From an uncultured bacterium (GTDB taxonomy: Bacteria; Verrucomicrobiota; Lentisphaeria; Victivallales; UBA1829): 64,000 bases of DNA. The stretch spans positions 184,324-248,323 of the forward strand of contig CACYHQ010000002.1 of the NCBI GenBank assembly GCA_902774245.1. The letters are read 5' to 3'. The position numbers and the translations under genes are program-made. Position 1 is the stretch's first letter. The number at the start of each line of letters is the position of its first letter. Under the pieces are notes generated by a model. That model made no database searches, was not told the origin of the DNA, and saw only the letters and a list, made by a program, of their open reading frames with translations. Below are positions 25,974-34,249 of the stretch, one piece after another.

Positions 25974-28658
25974 TTAATTTCCAAGGCCGACTCTCGGTCC
26001 GAACGAGAAGCCCGGCATGGCCGTGAGTCCGACGGAAATGGCAAGGTAGTTTTTCAATCGCTGCGAGTATTCGCCGTTTCTGTGGCGTTTCCATCTCTGC
26101 CCCGTGCCGCATTCGGCGGCGACGTACCAGCAGTGGAAGCGTTTCGTGAGACCGACGCAGGCATTTGTGATCAGATTCTGGTCGATGTCGTAGGAACACC
26201 GCGTGTAGCCGTGCAGATCCTTGTCGAAAATCAGCGGGAATTCAAATCCGCCGCTGACCACCTGGGAACGCGTTGTCGGTGAGACCATCATGGATGCGGC
26301 CGTAATTGTGGAGAACTGCGAGCCCATAGAGTAAACGGAGCGCTGAAGGAACGCGTCCGAATACGTGTAACTGGCATAGATGCGCCATTCAGGGGCGAAC
26401 CGGTAATCGATTCTTGTCGTCAGTCGGTTGATGGCCGTTCCGTGGATACCGGGCCGTCCGGCATAACTGTTGCCGCGACGTACTTGATAATCATGGTCGC
26501 CGTTGTTGCCGATGTCCAACAGCAGTTCGGCGGAGATCGTAAGTTCCTTTGTGGGGTGGAACTTGAAAATCGTACCGAAGTCGCCGATATGATTGAATCC
26601 GCTTGTGGTATGGATGAAGAGGTCCCAGTAGTTTTCCAAAGACATCCACTCGTAGATCTCTCCGTTCCGGCGCGTCTGCAACCGGTTCGTGATGCCGAAC
26701 CGGACGAAGTGCTGTTCTGTGATGCGGTCGATCTCGTCGAAATAATACAAATTGTCGGCGTTTACCGTCGGACGCGGGATGTAGGTGTAGTTTACATACG
26801 GCGTGACCACATGGCGCAGACCGTCGAGTCCCCAGTAGGCGCTCTTCACATCCTGCCAGGCGTGATAGAATTTTGTGTTGACCTCAACGCCGAGTTCGCC
26901 GATCACGCGGAATTTTGCTCCGCCTTTCGAATCGTAGTTCGTGACCCGATAACCCCATGGGATTCCTTCGGCCTCGTCCGCAATAGACATGATTCCGAGT
27001 TCATTGACGCCGACCTCCCGCTCAGATGAACTGGAATACGCGGTCAACCGGATACCGGTTCTCGGGATGATGTTGATGCCCCAGAGGTTGATCGGATAGT
27101 AGAGCATGTGGAGCGAGTCGAACCGGAGCGTACCGTAGTTTCTGATGTGCCAGTTTTCGTCGCCCGGGATGTCGCGGTCGAACCTGCGCCAGCGCATGAA
27201 GAGAGGCGTGAGGGACATTTCGCCCTGATAGTAGAGGTTGGCGAAGAGTTCCTGGCGCTGGAAGTCCAGCCTCAGTTCCGGCAGACGGTCGACCGTGGAG
27301 TAGAAATCATTGATGCGGAGCGTCATGTACGCGCTGGCGGTGAATCTGTCACCCTGATATTCCAGCGAAGCGTAGGTCGGGGGTTCGTACTCGGAGTTGA
27401 ACCGGTCGACGTAATAATCACGCAGATACTCGTAGTCGCTGATGAGGTCGATCTGCATCCGGAAGTCAAGTCGGTTCGTGATATGCGTCAGGTTGTTCGT
27501 GCGGACTTCATAGCGGTAATACGGGATCGTAAGGCGGGAATTGTTCAGCATATAGTGCGGATCGCCGGGATTCAAATCGCGATCCCAGTACGCATACCGG
27601 TTCCGGTCGTAAATGCCGTAGAAGGAGAATTCGGTGGCGGATTCCGGCGTCAGGAGGTCGGAACTCAGACCGTATCCGATGCCGCGATCCTGATACCAGT
27701 CCAGCATCAGGTTCATGTTCCAGTACGGTTCATCCGTGAGCTTGAAGTGTTTCGCGCTGCGGATGTACCAGCCCCAGTCGCTGTTGCTGCCGAATTCGAT
27801 CTTGCCGCCGAAACTCGAAAGGTCGGAGGGCTTGTACAGGATCGGCAGCCAGAACACGGGGACACCGTAGATCTGCAGGAAGTTGTTCTTCATCAGGATG
27901 CTGTGGTCGCCCAGCTGGTTGTCGTAATGGAACAGGCTGCTGTTGCTTTCCCGCGGTTCGATCGTGGCGTTATAGGCGGCGATCGCAAAGTGATCGTGGT
28001 CGTCCTGGATGTATTCGCAGGTCGTGAATCTGGCCTTGTGAACCTTAATTGTCCCGTCGAAGAAACGGTCCGCCTGTTCGCCGACGCAGTAGAACAGGCC
28101 GGATTTCATCGCGAAGTTTGAGAACTGGATTACGCCGGTCAGGAGGTTGCCCGCCACGCGCTCGGCGCGGATCACCGAGGATTCCGTCACGATTTCCACT
28201 TCCGCGCGCTGTTCGCCGAGGTCGTCCATGACATAGCGGAGGAGAGTCACGCGGGCTCTCGGATCTTCCAGCGTGGCCTGGTAGTCTTCCATGGTCATGG
28301 TCTGGACGACGCTCGACAGTACGCAGAACTTGACGTTTCCGGCTGCTTCGAAGTCGTAAAGCTCGGAGTCGAGGTTGATCACGATCTTGTCGGCGGCCAC
28401 TTCGGTGCCGGGGGACTGGATCACGGCATTTCCGCGTGCTACAAGGTTGTCTCCCACGAATTCATAAGAGTCAGCGGCTGCATCGAATCCTTCTGGCAGT
28501 TTCGCCAGCTTTTCAATGTCCGAGACATTGACTAGGCTGTCGGCATTGAATTTCCGGACCGAGGGAATATCGTTGCCCTGGCCGAATGCTTCCGCCGCAT
28601 TCAGCAGCAGAACCATGGCCGTCATGGCGCCAAGAATGTATGTCCGGATGGATTTCAA
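25974..28658 (-). CDS. lptD: LPS-assembly outer membrane protein LptD
   Basis: 894 residues with a signal peptide (YILGAMTAMVLLLNAAEAFG). The N-terminal OstA jelly-roll (residues about 60-200: YEFVGDNLVARGNAVIQSPG, KIVINLDSELYDFEAAGNV) is followed by a long beta-barrel with alternating aromatic strands (YGVPVFWLPILYKPSDLSS, PEWRIYASYTYSDAF) and a C-terminal barrel strand. It inserts LPS into the outer leaflet with LptE. Together with the arn genes it shows that the host has an LPS-type outer membrane. The promoter is at 28701-28729. Confidence 0.9.
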   Translation of the reverse strand: MKSIRTYILGAMTAMVLLLNAAEAFGQGNDIPSVRKFNADSLVNVSDIEKLAKLPEGFDAAADSYEFVGDNLVARGNAVIQSPGTEVAADKIVINLDSELYDFEAAGNVKFCVLSSVVQTMTMEDYQATLEDPRARVTLLRYVMDDLGEQRAEVEIVTESSVIRAERVAGNLLTGVIQFSNFAMKSGLFYCVGEQADRFFDGTIKVHKARFTTCEYIQDDHDHFAIAAYNATIEPRESNSSLFHYDNQLGDHSILMKNNFLQIYGVPVFWLPILYKPSDLSSFGGKIEFGSNSDWGWYIRSAKHFKLTDEPYWNMNLMLDWYQDRGIGYGLSSDLLTPESATEFSFYGIYDRNRYAYWDRDLNPGDPHYMLNNSRLTIPYYRYEVRTNNLTHITNRLDFRMQIDLISDYEYLRDYYVDRFNSEYEPPTYASLEYQGDRFTASAYMTLRINDFYSTVDRLPELRLDFQRQELFANLYYQGEMSLTPLFMRWRRFDRDIPGDENWHIRNYGTLRFDSLHMLYYPINLWGINIIPRTGIRLTAYSSSSEREVGVNELGIMSIADEAEGIPWGYRVTNYDSKGGAKFRVIGELGVEVNTKFYHAWQDVKSAYWGLDGLRHVVTPYVNYTYIPRPTVNADNLYYFDEIDRITEQHFVRFGITNRLQTRRNGEIYEWMSLENYWDLFIHTTSGFNHIGDFGTIFKFHPTKELTISAELLLDIGNNGDHDYQVRRGNSYAGRPGIHGTAINRLTTRIDYRFAPEWRIYASYTYSDAFLQRSVYSMGSQFSTITAASMMVSPTTRSQVVSGGFEFPLIFDKDLHGYTRCSYDIDQNLITNACVGLTKRFHCWYVAAECGTGQRWKRHRNGEYSQRLKNYLAISVGLTAMPGFSFGPRVGLGN

Positions 28659-28700
28659 TGTTTTCTCCGAAAATGGTCTGTAGATACTTTTTCAAAAAGA

Positions 28701-28729
28701 AATATACCACTGAATTCAGGAAAATGCAA
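28701..28729 (-). promoter_or_regulatory. lptD promoter
   Basis: Minus strand TTGCAT (28729-28724), 17-nt spacer, TATATT (28706-28701); identical hexamers to the arn and ackA promoters. Confidence 0.75.
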
Positions 28730-28837
28730 TCAAAAAACAGAAAACTTTTGCTATTTATTATAAAGCAAGCGGACAAAACCGTGAAAAAACGGATATGATG
28801 ACGAAAAGAAACAGCTGATAATACAGTCGTTTTTGTC

Positions 28838-29755
28838 TTAATTCTCAGCCGGAATGGCAAGGAAGGCTGCTTCCTTATGCTGGCTGCGGAACCAGGACGC
28901 CTGTCTACGGGCATACTGGCGCGTTGCGATCACGATGGACTCCAGCAGTTCGTCGCGGGTCATCTTTCCCGAGAGATAGTCCCAGATTTGCGCGTATCCG
29001 ATGGCCTGCCATGCGGTCGGCGCCTGAAGCAGTCCTTTCGCGAGCATCTCTTTTGCCTCCTCGATCCAGCCGGATTCCAGCATCACGGCGGCGCGGCGGC
29101 GGATTCTGTTCACCAGGTCGGCGCGGTCGCGGACCAGCACGAATTGCGAGAATGCAGGATCGGGAGCGAATCCGCCGGACTGGAGCTCAGAGATCTGTTT
29201 GCCTGAAAGCAGGAAGACCTCGCGGGCGCGGATCAGTTTGCGCCGGTGCGGATAAAACCGTTTGAAATCCAGCGGGCATTCGTGTTCCATGACTGTCGCG
29301 AGCTCCGGGAAATGCTCCTCATTGTCGTAAGCCGTGTCAAGTTCATCGCGCAGACTCTGTTTCGCTGGAAGGGAATCCAATCCGTACACGAGCGCATGCA
29401 GATACAGTCCGCTGCCGCCCGCCACGACCGGAAGATGTCCGCGCGCCCGGATTTCGCCGATGATCCGGAGCGCGTCGGTGCGGAACCGGAACACGTCGGA
29501 TTTTTCCGAGATGTCCATGGAGTCGATCAGATGATGCGGCACCAGGCGGCGTTCCTCCGCGGTCGGTTTGGCCGTGCCGATGTCGAGGCCGCGGTAGAAC
29601 TGCATGGAGTCGGCGGAAACGATCTCCCCGCCGCATTTGCGTGCGAGAGCGAATGCCAGCTCGGATTTTCCGGCGGCGGTCGGCCCCATGATGACGGGGA
29701 TCCCGGGCGCCCGCCGGACGGCGTCAAGCAGATTTCGCAGCGTCGCCGGCGTCAT
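28838..29755 (-). CDS. miaA: tRNA dimethylallyltransferase
   Basis: 305 residues. Transfers a dimethylallyl group to A37 of tRNAs that read UNN codons. P-loop VIMGPTAAGKSELAFALA, then EIVSADSMQFYRGLDIGTAKP, HHLIDSMDISE, VVAGGSGLYLHALVYGL and LIRAREVFLLSGKQISE, ending with TRQYARRQASWFRS. The start lies inside the end of lspA (32-nt overlap), with GAGG upstream. Confidence 0.96.
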   Translation of the reverse strand: MTPATLRNLLDAVRRAPGIPVIMGPTAAGKSELAFALARKCGGEIVSADSMQFYRGLDIGTAKPTAEERRLVPHHLIDSMDISEKSDVFRFRTDALRIIGEIRARGHLPVVAGGSGLYLHALVYGLDSLPAKQSLRDELDTAYDNEEHFPELATVMEHECPLDFKRFYPHRRKLIRAREVFLLSGKQISELQSGGFAPDPAFSQFVLVRDRADLVNRIRRRAAVMLESGWIEEAKEMLAKGLLQAPTAWQAIGYAQIWDYLSGKMTRDELLESIVIATRQYARRQASWFRSQHKEAAFLAIPAEN

Positions 29756-30284
29756 CCTTCTTCACCTCGGATTTGTTTTCGGGCCGGAAGAACGAGGAGA
29801 TCACGAAAATCGTCACGCCGCAGCAGATTGCCGAATCCGCCACGTTGAACGACGGCCATTCGAGCTTGTTCCAGTAAAAGCGGAGAAAGTCGATGACCGC
29901 GCCGTGCCAGAGACGGTCCGTACAGTTGCCGACGATGCCGGAGGCGACCATCAGCAGTGCGAAACAGCGTTCCGGCCAACCTGAGCTCAGCTTCCGCAGA
30001 AAGACGATCAGCAGGACGAACGCCAGGATCGAGATCCCGAACGGGATCCACGGCAGGTTGTGGAACATACCCCAAGCCGCGCCTTTGTTCGTAACGTGCG
30101 TGAGGTCGAAGAAACCGGGGATGACCGTGATGCGTTCGTGCAGGTCGATGTTCCGCAGGACCAGAATCTTGGTTACCTGGTCCAGGACGGCCAGGATCAG
30201 CGCAAACATGGCGGCCGCGAGGATGACGCGCCGTTCCCGGGGCGAACCGGGCTGCATCTGTGCTTCAGACGTGAAAAACTTCAT
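29724..30284 (-). CDS. lspA: Lipoprotein signal peptidase (signal peptidase II)
   Basis: 186 residues, four TM helices. Catalytic aspartates in GNCTDRLWHGAVIDFLRFYW and SFNVADSAICCG; earlier motifs VLDQVTKILV and VTNKGAAWGMF. It cleaves signal peptides of lipidated prolipoproteins; several lipobox proteins lie in this window. A polar C-terminal tail (ENKSEVKKDDAGD) extends beyond the usual end. The start codon has no strong SD; it lies 95 nt after the dksA-like gene, the classic dksA-lspA neighbourhood. Confidence 0.94.
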   Translation of the reverse strand: MKFFTSEAQMQPGSPRERRVILAAAMFALILAVLDQVTKILVLRNIDLHERITVIPGFFDLTHVTNKGAAWGMFHNLPWIPFGISILAFVLLIVFLRKLSSGWPERCFALLMVASGIVGNCTDRLWHGAVIDFLRFYWNKLEWPSFNVADSAICCGVTIFVISSFFRPENKSEVKKDDAGDAAKSA

Positions 30285-30379
30285 GACGGGACGAGAGATG
30301 ACAAAGGAGGACAGCGATGCGGCGCGGCGGACGATGAATAATGCACATCCGCCGTGCGGAACTTATGCCGGGAAACGGA

Positions 30380-31354
30380 TCAGCGGTGGCGTCCTTCGTG
30401 CATTTCTTTTCTGGACTTGCATTCCAGGCAGAACCGCGCATACGGTTTGACCTCGAGACGGGCAGGAGAGATCTCCTGGCCGCATTCGATGCAGATGCCG
30501 TATTCGTTCTCGTCGAGACGGGTCAGCGCTTCGTCGATCATTTCGATCACGGTTCCCTCGTCGGAGAGGAGCCCCAGCTCGAAATCGTGCTGAAAATTGT
30601 CGCTGCCGAGGTCGGCCATGTGCGTCGCCATGCCTGCGCCGGGACCGGATTTTCTGTTGGTCAGGGCATCGTCGCGATGGATGTTCAGCTGATCCTGATA
30701 CGATTCTCTCAGCTTCAGCAGCATCTCTCTGTAATGCTTTTTCAGCTTCGCGGAGAGGTAGGATTTTTTGATGACGTGTCCGTTGGCTTCCGCCTGGTTC
30801 TGGAATGCTTTGAGCTCGGCCTTCGTGATGATGCGGCCATGATGGGACGCCTGGACATCTTTGTTCTTGTCGAGTTTCTTTTTGGCGGCAGCGGATACGG
30901 CCGGAGCAACCTTCTTCACCGGCGCGGCTTTCTTCGCTTCGACCTTAACTGCAACCTTCTTTGTCGGCGCGGCTTTCTTGGCGGCCACAGCCTTTGCCGG
31001 AGCATTCTTCGCCGGAGCGGCCTTCTTGGCAGTAACAGCCTTGGCCGGAGCCTTCTTCGCCTGTGCAGCTTTCTTGGCGGCCACAACCTTTGCCGGAGCA
31101 TTCTTCGCCGGAGCGGCTTTCTTGGCGGCCACAGCCTTTGCCGGAGCTTTCTTCGTCGGCGCGGCTTTCTTGGCAGCGGTTTTGACAGCGGCCTTCTTCG
31201 CCGGAGCGGCTTTCTTGGCGACGGCCTTTTTAGCTGGTGCGGCCTTCTTGGCAGCGGTTTTGACAGCCGGCTTGGCGGGAGAAGCCTTCGCAACAGTTTT
31301 TGCAAGCGGCTTGGAGGCCGGTGTTTTGGCCTTCTTTGTTTCGTTCTTTTTCAT
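30380..31354 (-). CDS. DksA/TraR-type zinc finger protein with Lys/Ala/Pro-rich H1-like tail
   Basis: 324 residues in two parts. Residues 1-160 are almost only Lys, Ala, Pro, Val and Thr in repeats such as KKAAPAKNAPAKAVAAKKAA, like histone H1 tails. Residues about 175-324 form a DksA/TraR-type protein: a helical region (LSAKLKKHYREMLLKLRESY), the acidic DLGSDNFQHDFELGLL and a zinc finger CIEC-17-CLEC near the C-terminus. DksA proteins bind the RNA polymerase secondary channel; the tail suggests additional nucleic-acid binding. It lies upstream of lspA in the same direction. Function inferred from domains only. Confidence 0.85.
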   Translation of the reverse strand: MKKNETKKAKTPASKPLAKTVAKASPAKPAVKTAAKKAAPAKKAVAKKAAPAKKAAVKTAAKKAAPTKKAPAKAVAAKKAAPAKNAPAKVVAAKKAAQAKKAPAKAVTAKKAAPAKNAPAKAVAAKKAAPTKKVAVKVEAKKAAPVKKVAPAVSAAAKKKLDKNKDVQASHHGRIITKAELKAFQNQAEANGHVIKKSYLSAKLKKHYREMLLKLRESYQDQLNIHRDDALTNRKSGPGAGMATHMADLGSDNFQHDFELGLLSDEGTVIEMIDEALTRLDENEYGICIECGQEISPARLEVKPYARFCLECKSRKEMHEGRHR

Positions 31355-31528
31355 CTGTTACAACTCCTGAGTTTACGGCTGTCAACGGCCGGTTTATTGT
31401 GTTTTTGAGTTCGATACCTCTTGCCGGACCGGTCTATTCAACATTCGCCGAATGATTGTTCATGGTCGGAAAAGATTCATCGAAGTATTTAAAATAGCAC
31501 TAAAAGTATGATTATCAAGCCGGATGAA

Positions 31529-31556
31529 TTGAAAAAAACGTTTTTTGCTGTATATT
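31529..31556 (+). promoter_or_regulatory. Promoter of the PHP-trmB pair
   Basis: TTGAAA (31529-31534), 16-nt spacer, TATATT (31551-31556), about 70 nt before the ATG at 31631. Confidence 0.65.
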
Positions 31557-31630
31557 TTATTGTTGCGTTTTCCGCCGCGCCTCAAATTCCGGAGTTCATG
31601 CGCCGCCGATCTCGCCCTTTTGGAGACCTC

Positions 31631-32506
31631 ATGATTGACCTTCACATGCACAGCACTTGTTCCGACGGCACCCTGACGCCGGAGGAACTTGTCGCCGCCG
31701 CCATGGATATGGGCTTGGAAGCCGCCGCCCTGACCGACCACGACACAGTTTCTGGCGTGGAGCGTTTCCTGTCCGCCGCGTCCGGAACGCCGCTTCATGC
31801 CGTGCCCGGTGTCGAGCTCGCGAGCATGCTGTTCAACAAGGACATCCACATCGTCGGGCTGTTCATTGATCCCAAGTGTCCCTCTTTGTTGTCCGCGCTG
31901 GAACAGATGCGTCTGGGGCGTGAGGAGCGCAACGTCGAGATGGTGGAAAAGATCCGTTCGAAGGGGTACGAGATCACGATGGACGAGGTGCTGGCCGAAG
32001 CGGGCGGCGAAAGCGTCGGGCGTCCCCACATGGCATCCGTTCTGCTCAAAAAAGGCTATTTTCAGGATATGCAGAGCGTATTCGGGCGGCTGATCGGCCG
32101 CAACGGCTCCTGCTACGTCCTCCGCAAATACTACCCCGTCGACGCCTGCATCCGGCTGATCCACGAGGCGGGCGGACTGGCGATCTGGGCGCATCCGCTT
32201 CATGCCGCGCACGGGGCGAGGGCGGCCCTCCGCAAGATCGGCTCGCGACTGATCTCCTACGGCCTCGACGGACTCGAATGCTACTACTCGATGTTTGCCG
32301 AACAGCAGCAGACCGATGCGTTGGAATTCGCCCGCGCCCGTTCTCTGCTGGTCTCCGGCGGAAGCGATTTCCACGGGGCATCCCATCCCCAGGTCAAAAT
32401 GGGCTCCGGGATCGACGGCAACCTCGCGATTCCGTTTGAGATTTACGAACGGCTCCTCGCCGCAAAGCAGAACAGGGATTTCCATGACAACGAAAAAACA
32501 TGTTGA
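31631..32506 (+). CDS. PHP-domain phosphoesterase, YciV/TrpH family
   Basis: 291 residues. The four metal-binding PHP motifs are present: IDLHMHSTCSDGTLTPEEL, ALTDHDTVSGV, GVELASMLFNKDIHIVG and, near the C-terminus, SGGSDFHGASHPQVKMG. The insert GRPHMASVLLKKGY and IWAHPLHAAHG match the TrpH/YciV group, whose members include 3'-5' exonucleases acting on short RNA or nucleotides. I chose the ATG at 31631 because it starts the conserved IDLHMHS. The trmB start overlaps its 3' end by 23 nt. Confidence 0.88.
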   Translation: MIDLHMHSTCSDGTLTPEELVAAAMDMGLEAAALTDHDTVSGVERFLSAASGTPLHAVPGVELASMLFNKDIHIVGLFIDPKCPSLLSALEQMRLGREERNVEMVEKIRSKGYEITMDEVLAEAGGESVGRPHMASVLLKKGYFQDMQSVFGRLIGRNGSCYVLRKYYPVDACIRLIHEAGGLAIWAHPLHAAHGARAALRKIGSRLISYGLDGLECYYSMFAEQQQTDALEFARARSLLVSGGSDFHGASHPQVKMGSGIDGNLAIPFEIYERLLAAKQNRDFHDNEKTC

Positions 32507-33092
32507 CGGCATCGTGATGCTCCATAATCTGTACATCCGGCTGGAGAACGTGCTCCCCATGCCGGAACCCGGGGCGCGCGTCGAGCTTGACCTCGGATGC
32601 GGCGACGGCGAATATGCGCTGGCTCTGGCGGCACGCCGCCCCGACGTGTACGTGATCGCGGCGGACATGCTGCTCGGCCGTGTGCGGAAGGTGCGGAAAC
32701 GTGTCCTGCGGGACGGCATGACGAATCTGCACGTGCTGAAAAGCGAGTCGCGTTTGCTGATCTCGCGGACGATCCCGGACGCATTCCTCGACCGCGTGAA
32801 TCTGCTTTGCCCGGATCCGTGGCCGAAGGCAAAACACCGCTGCCACCGCCTCATTACCTCGGACATCATGATGCAGTTTGCTCGAATCCTGAAGCCGGAC
32901 GGCGTGTTCCATTTTTCCACGGACAACGCGGAGTATCTGGAGATCGCCGATCGGACCGTCGCGGAATCGGGGCTTTTTACGCCGTCCGAACTCGCGCTCA
33001 TCGCCGATGTCGCGGACATCAAGACCGGATTCGAGCTCCTCTGGGAGTCCGAAGGCAAGACCGTGACGCACCGGGCCTGGCGGAAACTCTGA
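32484..33092 (+). CDS. trmB: tRNA (guanine-N7-)-methyltransferase
   Basis: 202 residues. Makes m7G46 in tRNA with SAM. Core sites: VELDLGCGDGEYALALA, YVIAADMLLGRVRKVRKR, the family signature LLCPDPWPKAKHRCHRLI, and PDGVFHFSTDNAEYLE. The N-terminal arm is short compared with E. coli TrmB (about 239 residues). It overlaps the PHP gene, so translation is probably coupled. Confidence 0.92.
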   Translation: MTTKKHVDGIVMLHNLYIRLENVLPMPEPGARVELDLGCGDGEYALALAARRPDVYVIAADMLLGRVRKVRKRVLRDGMTNLHVLKSESRLLISRTIPDAFLDRVNLLCPDPWPKAKHRCHRLITSDIMMQFARILKPDGVFHFSTDNAEYLEIADRTVAESGLFTPSELALIADVADIKTGFELLWESEGKTVTHRAWRKL

Positions 33093-33145
33093 ACCTGTTT
33101 ACCAACCTGCCTTGTTGAAGTAAACTGATTTTCAGGATTCCCACC

Positions 33146-33202
33146 CAAGTTTCTGTCAAAAGGAATTTGTTTTGACAGAAACTTGCGCGTATGCGCATGA
33201 GA
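33146..33202 (+). repeat. Dispersed hairpin repeat, copy 1
   Basis: 57-bp unit: CAAGTTTCTGTCAAAA (33146-33161), 8-nt loop, TTTTGACAGAAACTTG (33170-33185), then CGCGTATGCGCATGAGA. Identical to 33334-33390. The 33093-33701 gap holds these two copies, the structured segment at 33478 and the TRL promoter, but no gene. Confidence 0.85.
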
Positions 33203-33333
33203 GGTCTGTTTATGTTATGGCGCATTGCGCGACCGGGACCGATATTTCGGTAAGGGGAGAATGGAACGAGGTTAAATGAAGCGAAAATGAATGGACGAAC
33301 CCTTTTCTGACCCTTTTCTGAGTCGGTAACAGT

Positions 33334-33390
33334 CAAGTTTCTGTCAAAAGGAATTTGTTTTGACAGAAACTTGCGCGTATGCGCATGAGA
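33334..33390 (+). repeat. Dispersed hairpin repeat, copy 2
   Basis: Exact 57-bp copy of 33146-33202, 188 bp downstream in the same orientation, with the same perfect 16-bp stem (33334-33349 and 33358-33373). Related to the glgB terminator at 2225-2265 in reverse orientation. Confidence 0.85.
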
Positions 33391-33477
33391 TGGAGCCAGC
33401 CCTCTTTCTCCGGCCCTTTTTCTCCAACCCTGTTTTCCAACGCTTTACTCTGTCGGTCGAAACGGAATGGTTCAATA

Positions 33478-33545
33478 GGCGGTATGTTGCAGCCTGCGAT
33501 TGTAAAACATGCATGTAGGAGATGCGTGAAACCAACATGTCCGCC
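33478..33545 (+). other. Possible structured RNA segment upstream of the TRL gene
   Basis: GGCGG plus ATGTTG (33478-33489) can pair with CAACAT plus CCGCC (33533-33545), enclosing small hairpins such as GCATGTAGGAGATGC. About 68 nt. It matches no RNA family I know and could be chance. Confidence 0.25.
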
Positions 33546-33617
33546 GTGTTTCTTAGCGGATGAACCAGTCCAGCGCCTCTTTTTTCCTCTTTTTTCGGAA
33601 AACTTCGAAAAAACGAC

Positions 33618-33646
33618 TTGATTAAAACGGCGGAGTATGGTATATT
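33618..33646 (+). promoter_or_regulatory. Promoter of the TRL-like gene
   Basis: TTGATT (33618-33623), 17-nt spacer, TATATT (33641-33646). The 5' UTR contains TTTTAACTGAAACT (33665-33678), identical to part of one arm of the glgB terminator. Confidence 0.7.
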
Positions 33647-33701
33647 GCTTTATAAACTATACGCTTTTAACTGAAACTCATCATATCAGGAGACAAATCC
33701 C

Positions 33702-34088
33702 ATGAAAAAGTCCCTCAAGCTCGCCGTCCTTTCCGCCTGCGCCGTCCTCGGCGCCCTCTCCGCCACTTCCTGCGCCACGCCGTTCCCGCTCGGATGCCTC
33801 TATACCGATGTCGTTCTGCCCGGCCCCATCGGCGACGGCAATCTGAGCCAGTCCTACAACCGCCGCGGTTCCTCCTCCTGCTACAGCATCCTCGGCTGGG
33901 TCGCGGGCGGCGATGCCTCCATCAACGAAGCCGCGGTCAACGGCGGCATCGACAAGATCGGCTGGACGAACATCCACGTGACGAACTACTTCGGCATCTA
34001 CGGCATCTACAAGACCGAAGTCTTCGGCACCAGCAAGTCCCTCGGTCCGGATCAGACCCTCGCTCCGGCCAAGACGGCCCAGAAGTAA
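33702..34088 (+). CDS. TRL-like family small lipoprotein
   Basis: 128 residues. A lipoprotein signal peptide (LAVLSACAVLGALSATSCA; lipobox around TSC at residue 24) precedes a compact domain PFPLGCLYTDVVLPGPIGDG, then CYSILGWVAGGDASINEAAV, GGIDKIGWTNIHVTNYFGIYG and a C-terminal TEVFGTS. This matches the TRL-like protein family, small secreted proteins of unknown role. SD AGGAG precedes the ATG. It has its own promoter and terminator, so it is monocistronic and possibly abundant. Confidence 0.8.
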   Translation: MKKSLKLAVLSACAVLGALSATSCATPFPLGCLYTDVVLPGPIGDGNLSQSYNRRGSSSCYSILGWVAGGDASINEAAVNGGIDKIGWTNIHVTNYFGIYGIYKTEVFGTSKSLGPDQTLAPAKTAQK

Positions 34089-34117
34089 TCGGTCGTTCCG
34101 GTCTGAAAGAATGCTCC

Positions 34118-34140
34118 GTGCGCGAGCGCAAGCCGCGCAC
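34118..34140 (+). repeat. REP-like hairpin after the TRL gene
   Basis: GTGCGCG (34118-34124) and CGCGCAC (34134-34140) around AGCGCAAGC; near copy of 20649-20670. Confidence 0.5.
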
Positions 34141-34163
34141 TTTGACCGCACAGCCTGCGGTGA

Positions 34164-34218
34164 GGCGGTTTTCTGTACCGCGGTTTTCTGCCACGGTACG
34201 TTGATACCGCCTTTTTTT
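34164..34218 (+). terminator. Terminator of the TRL gene
   Basis: Outer stem GGCGGT (34164-34169) and ACCGCC (34206-34211) followed by seven T's, with an inner GTACCG/CGGTAC hairpin. prmC starts 31 nt downstream. Confidence 0.65.
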
Positions 34219-34249
34219 GTGCGGAAACAACCTCGGTTTTTCTCCTGAT

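Noticed and set aside
30916..31305. Minisatellite-like DNA repeat as an independent element
   Set aside because: The repeats follow the codons of the Lys/Ala/Pro tail of the DksA-like protein, so they are explained by coding sequence.
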